Below, piece by piece: positions 24,842 through 29,699 of a stretch of 64,000 nucleotides of DNA. The stretch lies in assembly GCA_949752745.1 (NCBI GenBank), contig OX457029.1:12332359-12396358 (forward strand), in the 5' to 3' direction. The notes beneath the pieces are model-generated. The model made no database searches, was not told the DNA's origin, and saw only the letters and a program-made list of their open reading frames with translations. This DNA comes from Protula sp. h YS-2021 (lineage: Eukaryota; Annelida; Polychaeta; Sabellida; Serpulidae). Position 1 is the first letter of the stretch. Each line of letters opens with the position of its first letter. The position numbers and the translations under genes were made by a program.

Positions 24842-27800
24842 CAATAAGTTTCTCTGTTCAGCTCTTTGTGTGACATTTTTTTTTCTAAGCATCTGCAGAC
24901 GACAGGGTGAAGGTTCTTTGTATGACGAGAAGGTGGAGCATCTTATGTTACCATCTGACGTCACAGATGCATGACCTAAATTCAGCCAATCAAGTGGCTC
25001 TTAAAGGTAAACATTGCCTGGAGTTCCTTTCTTCTGAACTGAAAATCGTTGAACTCCTATTATAAAACTGTGGAAGTTATTCTCTCGGGTAGTAAGCTGG
25101 GAACGGATTGATAACAGGTGTTTTGTACAAACGTGCTGTTTTTAAAATGATGATCATCCCACTTTCGATTATTTTTTTGGTTTGGATTACGAGACTGAAG
25201 TTTTACTTGTCGAGAGCGGGGACTTGATGGTTTTGCGCTGGGGGGGGGGGGGGGGGAGGGGATAGGGATTGGGGCGGGGGGGGGGGCAGTGGGGGAGGGG
25301 GTTGTATGGTGCTTGGTGATACGATTTGTCTGATAATTGTGAATGTACGACATTTAGCCCAGTGACATTTACAGGACTTCCGCGATCCTGGAATTATTTT
25401 TTCAACGAAGAGCGCGGGAACCACATTTAGCGGAGCGACATGTGCTCGAAATTGACATCCGCAACATTTAGTCGAAATTTAAGTCGCTCGACTAAATTAT
25501 GTGGATACCGATAACTGTCTGATTGACTTATTTAACGCATTGCAGACCTACACAAGCTTCTGTGCGGACCGAGCCTCGATCACGTACAACCCAAGCCACG
25601 AAACAACGCGGAAGACGCGCATGACCACGCTGTGAACGTCCCGCATGCGCGTCCTGAAAACGCGCGTTCACACGCCAGTTTTGCTAGTCAGAACGGCTCG
25701 CAGCATCCCAAAGCTACTAGTGAAAGGTAACGAAAAAAAGACGCAATGTATAACACGTGTATAACCAGTGTGTAACACGTGTAGCACGTATAGGAACATA
25801 TAGGATCAAAATAGGATTGTTTGTGGCTGCAAGATGGGAGAGTAGCTGAAAATAGCTCGTACCCGGAGGTGGTTGAGACGGCCGGGGAGTGAGTTGGGGG
25901 GGGGGGGGGTGAAAAAAATACAAAATCTGCTCTCCCGGTGAAAGGATAGTCCTCTCTGGTGGAGTTGGCAAGTGCTTATTTCTATTATTGTTCTAATAAT
26001 AACAGTAGTAATAACAATAAGACTTATTTTCAATATTTTTATTATGCTAGAGGGTTAATATCATTATGGAGAGGATTAATCTAGGGATATATCTGCGCAT
26101 ATGTTGGTAACGGGGAGAAAAGGGGGGTGGGGTGGGGGTGGCGGGGGTTGGGGTGGGAGTAAAAAGAATCTGACATTTTGGCGTACGATTGTCATCGTTT
26201 ATCAGACGGTACCATTGTCGTTATTTTTATCGGTTTCTTGGACATCCCGCAGCAAGGACAAAGGCATGCGTCACTCGTACGTCCCGCCCACCCGAGCTAA
26301 AGACTCTCCAGATGTGTCATGGCGGGAACTCGCCAAAACTCCCAGAGTGCAACACTCGACACCGGAAGCTCCAGCAGCCCCGCTCCCCTTGTGCAGTTGA
26401 GAAAAACTCCGAAACCTGCCAGCGACGTAAGAGCTTTGGTTTAAAATTTTAGACATTTCTGCAGTTAAAAATGGGCCGCTNNNNNNNNNNNNNNNNNNNN
26501 NNNNNNNNNNNNNNNNNNNNNNNNNNNNNNNNNNNNNNNNNNNNNNNNNNNNNNNNNNNNNNNNNNNNNNNNNNNNNNNNNNNNNNNNNNNNNNNNNNNN
26601 NNNNNNNNNNNNNNNNNNNNNNNNNNNNNNNNNNNNNNNNNNNNNNNNNNNNNNNNNNNNNNNNNNNNNNNNNNNNNNNNTTGACAGTCAATTCTTACCA
26701 TATCATTCAATATTTGTAATTTATCATTAAAATGTGAATTTAATTTTCATTTACAAAACCTTGAATTTTTCTGTTTTTTTTTTTTACTCTACATTGCGTA
26801 CAACTTTGTACACCATATTTGATTTGTTTGATTTGCTGATAACTTTTATTTATTTGATTTTCTGTCGATTTGGTAGATTTTATGCCTTTTTATTGATGTG
26901 ATGGCATCATTATCCAATAAAAAAATTTGGCATTTTTGCTACTTCTCATACACCTTGGAAGTGGTTGGGTAAGAAAAAATCAATTACCATTACCCGGTAA
27001 TGGTCTAGGACAATACCCCCAGACAGTACCCCCGCAGACAATAACCCCCGCCCCCCTCCCACCCGGATGATATCCCCAAGGCAAAACCCCCAGACCATAC
27101 CTTTGCAAACTTACTGGAACAACAATTGTCGGTTTTCGTGATAAAATAGTAATACACTGTACTTAAAAAAAAACCTATTTTACGATATTTTGGCTTTTCT
27201 TCCAAATTTTACGGGGCACTATTTTTTTTCCCTTTCTTTATGCTCAGTTGGGGCGACGCGCTATTAGAACTGCGGCCAGCTGGTATTGATATTGGACCTG
27301 ATTTCTTTATATTATTTATGATTAAGAAAATAAATATTGAATATTTATTTGCAATATGCAATGATTATTTACGTATAAGTTGCCCCCCCCCCCACCCCTC
27401 CCCCACCTTGTCCCCGTTTCCATGGAATAAATAACCCGAGGGGCGGGAGAGGGCAATACGGAAAAAAAACTGATCACAATTTTTTTCCTATCATTCTTTT
27501 ATACGTGCACGGTCAGGTGTATAATAAATCTGAAAATGTAATTGTCGATTTATACGATTTATACAAAAGAGCAAATACTTATTTCATGTCGTGCAATTCA
27601 GTTTGCTTAAAACATAATTGCAATCTGCATTGGGGTAAAATTGCAATTATGATTTCGCTGATATCCTATGACTGTGAAACAAAGACATCCTTGGCTTTAA
27701 TTGACTTTAAATTATATGCACTCTCTCTTAGAAGAGGGAACAAATTTAATAAAATTACAAACAGGTTCTAATCTTGTCGAAATAACCATGAAATGGTGTG

Positions 27801-28213
27801 TGAATGACATGTATTAATATGTGTCATATAAAGAAATGGTGTGTAAATAGCCTATTTCATAGACATATTCCTATGCCCTTTCTACTGTATCATTTCGGCG
27901 GAATTGTCAAATTTCCGAGCGCTAAAACCAGCGGCTTTGTAAAGTCACTGAAAATTTCAGCGGCTTTGTAAAGTCGCTGATTTGACAGATCCGCTGTAAC
28001 ATATATATATATCCCTAGGGTTTAAGGAAACCAGCACCGGAAGCAGGGGACGAGGTCGAGGCTGTCGTCATGGCAACCAAGTGGAAGCGGCGAATCGAAC
28101 AGCATCGCTCCCACCAAAGTGCATGTGCACTTAAGGATGAGTTGGGATTACGCAAAGTCACGCAAAGTACAAGAGCACCTGCTCTAAATCACATCATGTC
28201 CGATAAACAGTGA
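3783..28213 (+). CDS. Vinculin/alpha-catenin superfamily protein (whole gene, 27 exons)
   Basis: The coding exons are listed separately below. All junctions are GT-AG and the phases match from exon to exon; the weakest calls are the exon 18 donor, the exon 21 acceptor and exon 26. The product is about 1397 aa and predicted to be almost entirely alpha-helical. Residues 12-28 (LVQTKSIERALAPIASQ) match the start of alpha-catulin/alpha-catenin (the '...KTRSVEQTLLPLVSQ' region). Residues 79-232 follow the alpha-catenin second bundle, including the EKRQRDL segment (alpha-catenin AKRQQEL). Residues 407-610 follow the alpha-catenin M region. Family members are cytoplasmic linkers between junctions or signalling complexes and actin; that role is inferred for this one. 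The canonical actin-binding C-terminal motif of alpha-catenin and vinculin was not found. The protein is longer than alpha-catenin (about 900 aa) and catulin (about 730 aa). A divergent vinculin remains possible. The stated total assumes one missing base in exon 26; as assembled, the frame stops at 26398-26400 after about 1323 aa. Confidence 0.8.
3864..5248 (+). other. Gene 1 intron 1 with repeated TATACACGCC palindromes
   Basis: The intron holds many short sequences of the type GGCGTGTATA/TATACACGCC in both orientations, in two clusters (about 4085-4225 and 4835-5105). They behave like arms of degenerate hairpins or ends of small inverted-repeat elements. A perfect 13-bp hairpin sits at 4260-4292 (GACCCTTTCTGTC, 7-nt loop, GACAGAAAGGGTC). 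Confidence 0.6.
5249..5401 (+). CDS. Gene 1 exon 2
   Basis: Residues 28-78, phase 0 at both ends, acceptor ctgaag, donor CAG|gtatgc. The sequence begins VSQLVLQNEAYESGD and contains RATHVAESSKQLILAGNRLL, an amphipathic helix typical of the N-terminal bundle of alpha-catenins. GC-rich third positions contrast with the AT-rich introns. Confidence 0.8.
5551..5772. mobile_element. MITE, 222 bp, TIR CAGGGTTGAGA, 5-bp TSD TATAC
   Basis: Perfect 11-bp terminal inverted repeats CAGGGTTGAGA (5551-5561) and TCTCAACCCTG (5762-5772) are flanked by direct repeats TATAC (5546-5550 and 5773-5777). The interior is built from copies of a GGGCGACCAACTTTTT motif in both orientations, which can fold into long hairpins. 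There is no coding capacity. It lies in intron 2 of gene 1. The TIR start and 5-bp TSD are shared with the element at 22778-23220. Confidence 0.85.
5869..6027 (+). CDS. Gene 1 exon 3
   Basis: Residues 79-131, phase 0/0, acceptor ccacag, donor AGG|gtgagt. Contains LDVAGDLLVTAAQRLYAEEL and the RHLVRSAKDVLEATLR helix, which aligns with the alpha-catenin MVRAARALLSAVTRLL helix. High GC. Confidence 0.85.
6704..6826 (+). CDS. Gene 1 exon 4
   Basis: Residues 132-172, phase 0/0, acceptor attgaag, donor AAG|gtaggc. VLLVSDDAEVRRIQ is the counterpart of the alpha-catenin LLILADMADVYKLL helix and follows exon 3 as in the family. Confidence 0.85.
7370..7549 (+). CDS. Gene 1 exon 5
   Basis: Residues 173-232, phase 0/0, acceptor tgtgcag, donor ATG|gtgcgt. 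Contains LVEKRQRDLADKRQREAVLA followed by AAMGLLRKCLPMLSTALQT. This matches the alpha-catenin AKRQQEL...MAAARGILQKNVPILYTASQ stretch and is the most diagnostic part of the gene. Confidence 0.9.
7590..7725 (+). pseudogene. Decayed tandem duplicate of the 3' part of exon 5
   Basis: From about 7612 to 7712 the sequence repeats the last two thirds of exon 5. It encodes AVLAGMGLLRKCLSMLITAL and YPLNAQAI, against AVLAAMGLLRKCLPMLSTAL and YPLSAQAM in the exon. The copied donor is destroyed (ATG|gtgcgt has become ATAgggcgt), and no acceptor was seen in front of it. G-rich runs follow both copies. It is a non-functional copy of the exon/donor junction. Confidence 0.85.
8102..8236 (+). CDS. Gene 1 exon 6
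   Basis: Residues 233-277, phase 0/0. The acceptor (ggttgcag) follows a long T tract and a G run; donor AAG|gtgagg. Begins TSKELATGQIIECLEQINTL and ends DDPGYFVVTMDK, a helix plus acidic loop at the end of the second bundle. Less conserved than exon 5. Confidence 0.8.
8900..9326 (+). repeat. Minisatellite (about 77-85 bp units) carrying copies of the exon 7 acceptor
   Basis: Five degenerate units read gtcacaggtgctagaggccagtagta... with phased ag dinucleotides at 9079, 9156 and 9241. The last unit runs into the real acceptor (ag at 9325-9326). The exon start GTACTGGACGCGCTGAGTGA lines up with the GTGCTAGAGGCCAGTAGTA part of each unit. The array therefore multiplies the 3' splice site plus exon start, not unrelated intron sequence. 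Confidence 0.75.
9327..9399 (+). CDS. Gene 1 exon 7
   Basis: Residues 278-301 plus one base (phase 0 in, phase 1 out); acceptor gtcgtag, donor G|gtaggt. Reads VLDALSDSRRTQMVSADSDL. Short, but the phase joins exons 6 and 8 exactly. Confidence 0.75.
9665..9747 (+). CDS. Gene 1 exon 8
   Basis: Residues 302-329, phase 1/0, acceptor gggcag, donor AGA|gtaagt. AMIRHAMSVAHFSGQSRRKH corresponds to the alpha-catenin LMADSSCTRDDRRER segment. The 3' end and donor are the first unit of a nine-copy minisatellite. The second donor lies 42 nt downstream, in frame, and would add 14 residues. Confidence 0.8.
9722..10110 (+). repeat. Nine-copy 43-bp minisatellite made of exon 8 end plus 5' splice site
   Basis: Copies of GTGTCAGAGAGTAAG start at 9738, 9780, 9823, 9866, 9909, 9952, 9995, 10038 and 10081. 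The first spacing is 42 bp and the rest are 43 bp. Copy 1 is the real exon 8 end and donor. Eight of nine retain a consensus-like GTAAGT core; the last is GTAGGT. The units are nearly identical, implying recent expansion or homogenisation. Confidence 0.95.
10326..10445 (+). CDS. Gene 1 exon 9
   Basis: Residues 330-369, phase 0/0, acceptor attgcag, donor AAG|gtaagg. ILEQRNQLSEFVTSLE continues the helix of exon 8 and parallels alpha-catenin ECNAVRQALQDLL. Ends CDHLVHLLK. Confidence 0.85.
10424..10915 (+). repeat. Degenerate 50-60 bp minisatellite of exon 9 end plus donor
   Basis: About eight diverged units contain gtcacgtgatcatctcgtg, a cacctgctcaag block and gtaaggcg. These correspond to the exon 9 end TGTGACCACCTCGTGCACCTGCTTAAG and its donor. 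Several units keep a plausible AAG|GTAAGG site (for example near 10567, 10618, 10734 and 10789); others are mutated. Confidence 0.85.
11080..11480. mobile_element. GC-rich palindromic MITE-like element
   Basis: In intron 9, a segment rich in GGCGCGCGC palindromes and the GCGCCTAAGATTT motif appears at both ends (about 11120 and 11420), around an AT-rich centre. The GCCCAACTTTTTGG motif resembles the interior of the MITE at 5551-5772. Clear TIRs and a TSD could not be fixed by eye. Confidence 0.45.
11572..11682 (+). CDS. Gene 1 exon 10
   Basis: Residues 370-406, phase 0/0, acceptor atgcag, donor CAG|gtatgt. RLEEDISLAVLHLVCDV and a second helix ending RAALTQHQ. This is the counterpart of the segment preceding the alpha-catenin M region. 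Confidence 0.8.
11677..12135 (+). repeat. Roughly 30-bp minisatellite starting at the exon 10 donor
   Basis: About fifteen degenerate units of the form CCAGGTATGTGTGAACCYAG. The first is the exon 10 end and donor (CACCAG|gtatgtgtgaac), and many units keep CAG|gtatgt. A long minus-strand frame through this array is a by-product of the repeat. Confidence 0.9.
12349..12454 (+). CDS. Gene 1 exon 11
   Basis: Residues 407-441 plus one base (phase 0/1), acceptor gtgcag, donor A|gtacgc. RTYRESFHGHADALCQVARF matches the alpha-catenin VFREHANKLIEVANLA helix closely, which anchors the M-region alignment. Confidence 0.85.
13009..13320 (+). CDS. Gene 1 exon 12, with coding minisatellite
   Basis: Residues 442-545, phase 1/1, acceptor tttttag, donor G|gtgcgc. 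VRELQSCITQLEHLDPEIL matches alpha-catenin VRMSASQLEALCPQVI. LKREWNINVDLLLDCIDGVI matches FKEQWEKQVRVLTDAVDDI. Between these two helices, where alpha-catenin has a short loop, a Pro/Gly/Gln/His-rich insert of about six 7-aa repeats (PGATQQH type) is encoded by the 21-bp units. Confidence 0.85.
13104..13221 (+). repeat. In-frame 21-bp coding minisatellite
   Basis: Five to six units of CATCCAGGGGCCACGCAGCA type, each 21 bp, keep the frame and give HPGATQQ-like heptapeptides. The 5' units are more diverged (PGTQQN, PGSTQSH, PGDTQPH) and the last two nearly identical. Copy number may vary between individuals. Confidence 0.9.
13748..13945 (+). CDS. Gene 1 exon 13
   Basis: Residues 546-611, phase 1/1, acceptor gacgtcag, donor A|gtaagt. 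SKLRDHVRECRKSRQLDV and VTRAVAGTARRVAAVAKLL parallel alpha-catenin HILEDVNKCVIALQEKDVD and the IRGRAARVIHVV helix. Confidence 0.85.
13930..14215 (+). repeat. About three diverged copies of the exon 13 end and donor
   Basis: The exon end AAATTCAAACAGAgtaagtg and downstream G-rich stretch recur as attcaaaaagactaggtat (about 14025), attcatacagagtgagtgcg (about 14128) and aaatgaaaacgtaagtac (about 14194). Units are about 65-105 bp and include a 'gacctcc' block. Two keep a possible GT donor. Confidence 0.65.
14381..14679 (+). CDS. Gene 1 exon 14 (end of conserved head plus Pro-rich linker)
   Basis: Residues 612-711, phase 1/0, acceptor ttcatag, donor CAG|gtgttg. The first part is helical (ASRALSESAAYEQHEELQQQ). 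From about residue 660 it becomes a low-complexity linker rich in Gly, Pro, Ser and Ala (NDGSGIQNGGPDVAVAPEVI). Such linkers separate head and tail in this superfamily. Confidence 0.8.
14768..14818. repeat. Two adjacent perfect hairpins
   Basis: CAGCTAGCCGATC / GATCGGCTAGCTG (13-bp arms, 9-nt loop, 14768-14802) is followed directly by TGCCAATT-ac-AATTGGCA (14801-14818). Possibly the core of a foldback element in intron 14. No TSD was recognised. Confidence 0.8.
14874..14925. repeat. Compound trinucleotide microsatellite
   Basis: AGT/GTA repeats run into AAT and GAT repeats. Confidence 0.9.
15077..15197 (+). CDS. Gene 1 exon 15 (linker)
   Basis: Residues 712-751, phase 0/1, acceptor aacag, donor G|gtaaaa. 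Reads ISLQGLTLYGQPWNGKEQGF and then a Ser/Thr/Lys-rich disordered segment. No family match; it is accepted because both splice phases fit and the frame is open. Confidence 0.65.
15207..15306. mobile_element. 100-bp foldback element
   Basis: The outer arms CAGGACCGGTATTCA and TGAATACGGGTCCTG are nearly perfect inverted repeats. Inner parts (ATAATGCTACTAGCGCC / TGGCTGGTAGCTCTAGCATT) also pair imperfectly, so the whole segment can fold as one hairpin. It looks like a small non-autonomous foldback transposon in intron 15. Confidence 0.7.
15540..15700. repeat. AT-rich simple repeat (AAT)n/(AAAT)n
   Basis: A long run of AAT changes to AAAT units. Open frames here on the minus strand encode only Tyr, Phe and Ile runs and are not genes. 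Confidence 0.9.
15822..15993 (+). CDS. Gene 1 exon 16
   Basis: Residues 752-808, phase 1/2, acceptor ttgacag, donor GA|gtgagt. RGAEKVCRLLVSSATAGDKD and ALVNDLLKWTNHSVDVVKLL form two amphipathic helices. The W followed by a helix pair resembles repeated vinculin-type bundles. Confidence 0.8.
15994..16660 (+). repeat. 33-bp minisatellite starting at the exon 16 donor
   Basis: About 18 units of GATGGTCAATCAGTGGTCAG plus TCGGTGGTCA. The first bases of the intron (gtgagtggtcagtcatcggtca) are already the repeat. Because 33 is a multiple of three, frames of 130-160 codons stay open through it. They are artefacts with no conserved content. Confidence 0.95.
16930..17490 (+). repeat. 56-bp minisatellite upstream of exon 17
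   Basis: About ten units of ATTGGTTGACACCGACGAGA, TTATCGGGGGAGCACGGGAG and TCTGATTAGGCTTATG. Period 56 bp was measured between 17166 and 17222. Two sub-variants alternate (atcgagaagcac and atcgggggagcac). It ends about 30 bp before the exon 17 acceptor. Confidence 0.95.
17521..17653 (+). CDS. Gene 1 exon 17
   Basis: Residues 809-853, phase 2/0, acceptor atgcgcag, donor GCG|gtaaga. ERLEEASGVLSPDVATCVAL and LEELHEATEHWLGA. The H-W-L motif at the helix end is repeated in exon 18 (LEHWLIYSN), suggesting successive bundles. Confidence 0.8.
17690..17990 (+). pseudogene. Two decayed duplicates of the exon 17 end and donor
   Basis: Copies at about 17716-17815 and 17855-17955 repeat TGTCTGYCAGACTGCTGGAC, the CACTGGCTGGGCGCG block and the region after the donor (gtaagatcagccgggaacta). 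The copied donors read GCGataaaa and GCGataagg, so GT is lost in both. Stops and small indels make them non-coding. Confidence 0.85.
18234..18344 (+). CDS. Gene 1 exon 18 (weak donor)
   Basis: Residues 854-890, phase 0/0, acceptor gcgtcag. VSYVMREVDKVLEHWLIYSN and a charged helix. The only phase-0 donor I find that rejoins exon 19 is CAA|gtcagt, which is weak. Without splicing, the frame reads on for 18 codons (VSAFKKQNQLLNSAIKSE) to TAA at 18399-18401, so a shorter isoform ending here is possible. Confidence 0.65.
18650..18692 (+). repeat. (TCCG)n microsatellite
   Basis: About ten TCCG units, interrupted once, inside the TIR element. The same CCGTCCGT tract begins degenerate repeats near 59150 and 60210, which suggests related element families. 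Confidence 0.85.
18709..21190 (+). repeat. 178-bp tandem satellite, about 14 copies
   Basis: The unit begins GGACTTTGTGGACACCACTT and ends ATATGTGCACATGTATA. Starts at 18711, 18889 and 19067 give the 178-bp period. Copies are nearly identical apart from single substitutions (caccac/cacaac, gtgcaac/gtggaac). One copy near 20427 lacks an 11-bp acaaattgaca-type segment. Terminal copies are most diverged. Confidence 0.95.
21349..21520 (+). CDS. Gene 1 exon 19
   Basis: Residues 891-947 plus one base, phase 0/1, acceptor tttatag, donor G|gtgaca. MVLLRKHVTSTLEVGGAAQL resembles the vinculin/catenin 'MVLLAR' helix style. LVLVLHDRCQHLQTLTNQLQ is a second helix. Confidence 0.75.
21971..22199 (+). CDS. 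Gene 1 exon 20
   Basis: Residues 948-1023, phase 1/2, acceptor ttgcag, donor AG|gtgagt. VWQLERVSREWAVNVYVILR repeats the 'F-x-x-x-W-x-x-x-V-x-x-L' pattern of exon 12. Two more helices follow (LELFRRQLPATDVSDVLQLK and TLRVKALVEEIEE). Confidence 0.8.
22245..22430 (+). pseudogene. Two decayed duplicates of the exon 20 end and donor
   Basis: Copies at about 22250-22320 and 22365-22425 repeat CTCTACACGCAGGATACTCT through GAGGAGATAGAGGAGAG. The donors have become GAGAGgtctgt and GAGAGgtttgt, still beginning GT but losing the +3/+4 AG. G-rich spacers separate the copies, as after exon 5. Confidence 0.9.
22507..22729 (+). CDS. Gene 1 exon 21
   Basis: Residues 1024-1098, phase 2/0. The helical part is certain by composition and openness (LEWLVDRMKNASLRGITEQL, EKVLLCMEDCLELLATAVV), ending WSWCNK at AAG|gtaggg. 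The acceptor is the uncertain point: only the AG at 22505-22506 (attatag) gives the required phase. It lacks a good pyrimidine tract and adds an Asn-rich start. Confidence 0.65.
22778..23220. mobile_element. MITE, 443 bp, TIR CAGGGTTCATAG, 5-bp TSD TAAAT
   Basis: Perfect inverted ends CAGGGTTCATAG (22778-22789) and CTATGAACCCTG (23209-23220) lie between direct repeats TAAAT (22773-22777, 23221-23225). The interior repeats TGGAAAAATCATGGAA and ACCTGGAAAA many times. There is no coding capacity. Same class as 5551-5772 by TIR start and TSD length. Confidence 0.9.
23265..23365 (+). pseudogene. Decayed duplicate of the exon 21 end and donor
   Basis: AGAAAATATATGATCCCTAC through GGTAACAAG|gtaggg, and on into the intron (gtgaaataattgacgggccccttcattg), copies 22675-22762. 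The copied donor AAG|gtaggg is intact. The MITE at 22778-23220 lies between original and copy, so it inserted after the duplication or within it. Confidence 0.9.
23490..23568 (+). CDS. Gene 1 exon 22
   Basis: Residues 1099-1124 plus one base, phase 0/1, acceptor ttcaaaag after a T tract, donor G|gtaagt. VQEILERMENLNESNYSIES: a charged helix, small, but well framed by strong splice sites. Confidence 0.75.
23661..24048. mobile_element. Palindrome-rich insertion with 9-10 bp direct repeats
   Basis: A segment built from GGTCACCG / CGGTGACC and GCACGTGCGG palindromes is flanked by GTAAAATGTA on both sides (about 23660-23669 and 24038-24047). Its right end, GCGAACCCTAG, resembles other MITE ends here, but the left end is not a clean inverted copy. 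Confidence 0.55.
24265..24520 (+). mobile_element. tRNA-derived SINE
   Basis: TGTAGTTTAAACCGC (A-box-like, about 24281) and GGTTCGAATCC (B-box, about 24322) are spaced as in a pol III promoter. A tRNA-unrelated body follows and ends in an AT-rich simple tail. A functional tRNA is unlikely because no complete cloverleaf with a paired acceptor stem follows. Confidence 0.6.
24534..24686 (+). CDS. Gene 1 exon 23
   Basis: Residues 1125-1175, phase 1/1, acceptor ttattag, donor G|gtcagt. KEGLLAHMAKVRKKAVEAMK and AVQATLLDMENLTSQLAHVT helices. Confidence 0.75.
24795..24842. repeat. (AAT)n microsatellite
   Basis: About twelve AAT units, just upstream of exon 24. Confidence 0.9.
24890..25006 (+). CDS. 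Gene 1 exon 24
   Basis: Residues 1176-1214, phase 1/1, acceptor ttctaag after a long T tract, donor G|gtaaac. ASADDRVKVLCMTRRWSILC and LTSQMHDLNSANQVALK. The helix-W-helix layout fits a last bundle; no motif identifies an actin-binding face. Confidence 0.75.
25240..25310. repeat. G-rich runs
   Basis: Several uninterrupted G tracts of 8-17 on the + strand. They could form G-quadruplexes. Similar G runs sit in many introns of gene 1 (6527, 7585, 7750, 8080, 8735, 14060, 17835, 21597, 22222, 22988, 25890, 26120). Confidence 0.7.
25546..25726 (+). CDS. Gene 1 exon 25 (start of disordered tail)
   Basis: Residues 1215-1274, phase 1/2, acceptor attgcag, donor AG|gtaacg. After DLHKLLCGPSLDH the sequence turns polar and rich in His, Asn, Pro and Ser (NVPHARPENARSHASFASQN), a likely disordered C-terminal tail. 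Confidence 0.7.
26253..26426 (+). CDS. Gene 1 exon 26 (apparent frameshift)
   Basis: Acceptor cccgcag, donor GAC|gtaaga. The incoming frame reads SKDKGMRHSYVPPTRAKDSP through SWRELAKTPR and stops at TGA 26398-26400. A second frame, open from about 26298 to the donor, ends PAPLVQLRKTPKPASD and is in phase 0 with exon 27. The two frames differ by one base, and the AAAA run near 26334-26337 is the natural place for a missing A in the assembly. Alternatively the protein really ends at 26400. Part of an assembly gap follows 54 bp downstream. Confidence 0.55.
26481..26680. other. Assembly gap (200 N)
   Basis: A run of exactly 200 N, usually a placeholder for unknown length. It lies in intron 26 of gene 1, so extra exons or sequence could be missing. 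Confidence 1.
27900..28000. mobile_element. Right end of an AGCGAATCT-family MITE next to the last acceptor
   Basis: AGATCCGCTGTAAC (27987-28000) followed by ATATATAT matches the end of the element at 59249-60035 (AGATTCGCTGTGAC then ATATAT). Upstream copies of CAGCGGCTTTGTAAAGTCGC mimic that element's internal palindromes. The left end was not found. Confidence 0.5.
28019..28213 (+). CDS. Gene 1 exon 27 (stop codon)
   Basis: Residues 1334-1397 and TGA at 28211-28213, phase 0, acceptor atccctag. Reads GLRKPAPEAGDEVEAVVMAT, then a basic stretch KWKRRIEQHRSH and a polar end. The start resembles the end of exon 26 (LRKTPKPASD), perhaps another small duplication. Membership of gene 1 depends on the frame change in exon 26. 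Confidence 0.55.
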   Translation, partial: GLRKPAPEAGDEVEAVVMATKWKRRIEQHRSHQSACALKDELGLRKVTQSTRAPALNHIMSDKQ

Positions 28214-28775
28214 ATGGAAAATTCCGCTCTTTGGTTTAATATAGGGAGAGATGATCATGGGTACTTTGATTTGAATTGGATTCGGGTGCACGTGGGAAGC
28301 CTGTGAACGAACCGTGCAGGGATGAGGTCATTTCATACAATCCCATACAGGGCACCCCAGCTCGTATTATAACACAAAACACGCGAAGTCGTGCCCATGT
28401 CTCTGAGACAATACCCAGTCCTGAGTGGTTGCATGACAACGTTTGTTATGCAGTCTTCCATGACAAAGCTTTCGCCATGTTGGCGTATACTTATGACGTC
28501 ATTTGGCTTATACTTATGACGTTCATGTGAATGTGCACAGCGATGTTTATACACGATTATACATACTAAACTATCCTTACGGTCTCTTTTGTACACTTGC
28601 GCAATATTGCTCGCTTCGCGCCGTAATCTCAATTTTATAATTTAAGGGAGGAAAAAAACTCTTGTTTCTCATTTCCTGGCCGGGTCAGTAAAATCACAAA
28701 TAAAAATGTGACCTGGACATGCCCAGAGATTTTTGAGTGGAAAAAGGGAAGAAATCGACTGTTTCAGATGCACAA

Positions 28776-28781
28776 AATAAA
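28776..28781 (+). terminator. Candidate polyadenylation signal for gene 1
   Basis: AATAAA about 560 bp after the exon 27 stop codon, at the head of an A run. It is the first canonical hexamer I noticed downstream. The A-rich context makes chance occurrence easy. Confidence 0.25.
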
Positions 28782-29227
28782 AAAAAAAAAAATTACCTGG
28801 AAGCATAAAAAACACTGAAAATGATTTTTCAAACGAGTATTTTATCTCCTTCGGCGTTCGCATCGGAACACGTAAAAAAAAAACTACTTTAAAATTGATA
28901 ATACAAATGTTATATCATAAAATTATTTTTTATAAAACCATATTTTTGCGAAAGAAAACGATTCAACAATTTGACCATCGCCCGGTGAACGAAATTTTCT
29001 ATTTTTTTAGAAAAAAAGTATGAAAAAGGTCAACATTTTCCAAAAAAATTAGAATGAGAAACAAGACTTTTTTCTGGTCTTAAATGTTGTACAGAAATTG
29101 TGAGATCTTTGTTTTTATTCTTATTGAATGTTGAATGTGATTTATTTTGTTATTTATTTATTGAAGAACTGCACGCAAACTTAGAGAATGTGATAACCTC
29201 GTGCGAAATATGAATTTGGCTGTGATT

Positions 29228-29345
29228 GAACTGTTTCTGACCTTGACCCTTATATCACGTTAATCTGACCTTGACTCTTACATCACGTTAATCTGACCTT
29301 GACCTTTATATCACATTAATCTGACCTTGACCCTTATATCACGCT
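29228..29345 (+). repeat. Four copies of a 32-bp repeat
   Basis: Units of TCTGACCTTGACCCTTATAT plus CACGTTAA, four in a row with few differences. No open frame or neighbouring gene. Confidence 0.85.
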
Positions 29346-29699
29346 TCTCTTTACAATTACATATTAAGCTACATATTTCCTTCAATTCAATGGGGTTTCA
29401 TTCAAACTCGAACTTTGAGACGTTGAAAAAAAGAAAAAAACTATTGCAATCACACTACTAATTTAGACAGCTACCTGCAAAGGGATAAATAGGGTGATGA
29501 GACATTTTTTACAGACTATACTATATGTATATGGCAAGGAAGAAGTGAAACCGGCTTAAAATTATCAGAATTTGAATATACATGTATTGTTTTGTTGTTG
29601 AGTGTTTTTGTAGGGAATTTAAACAAAAATGTTTTTTGTTGGATCTTTCACCTCCGAAAGATATTTTCTACTACTGACTAGATTTAGCCGTCCAGTAGA

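Noticed and set aside
26101..26252. N-terminal extension of exon 26 starting at an upstream ATG
   Set aside because: It is Gly/Trp-rich translation of a G-run intron. The acceptor at 26252 gives the required phase from exon 25.
28276..28632. Overlapping 84- and 99-codon frames on opposite strands after gene 1
   Set aside because: No recognisable domain or splice partners; they occupy the likely 3' untranslated region of gene 1.
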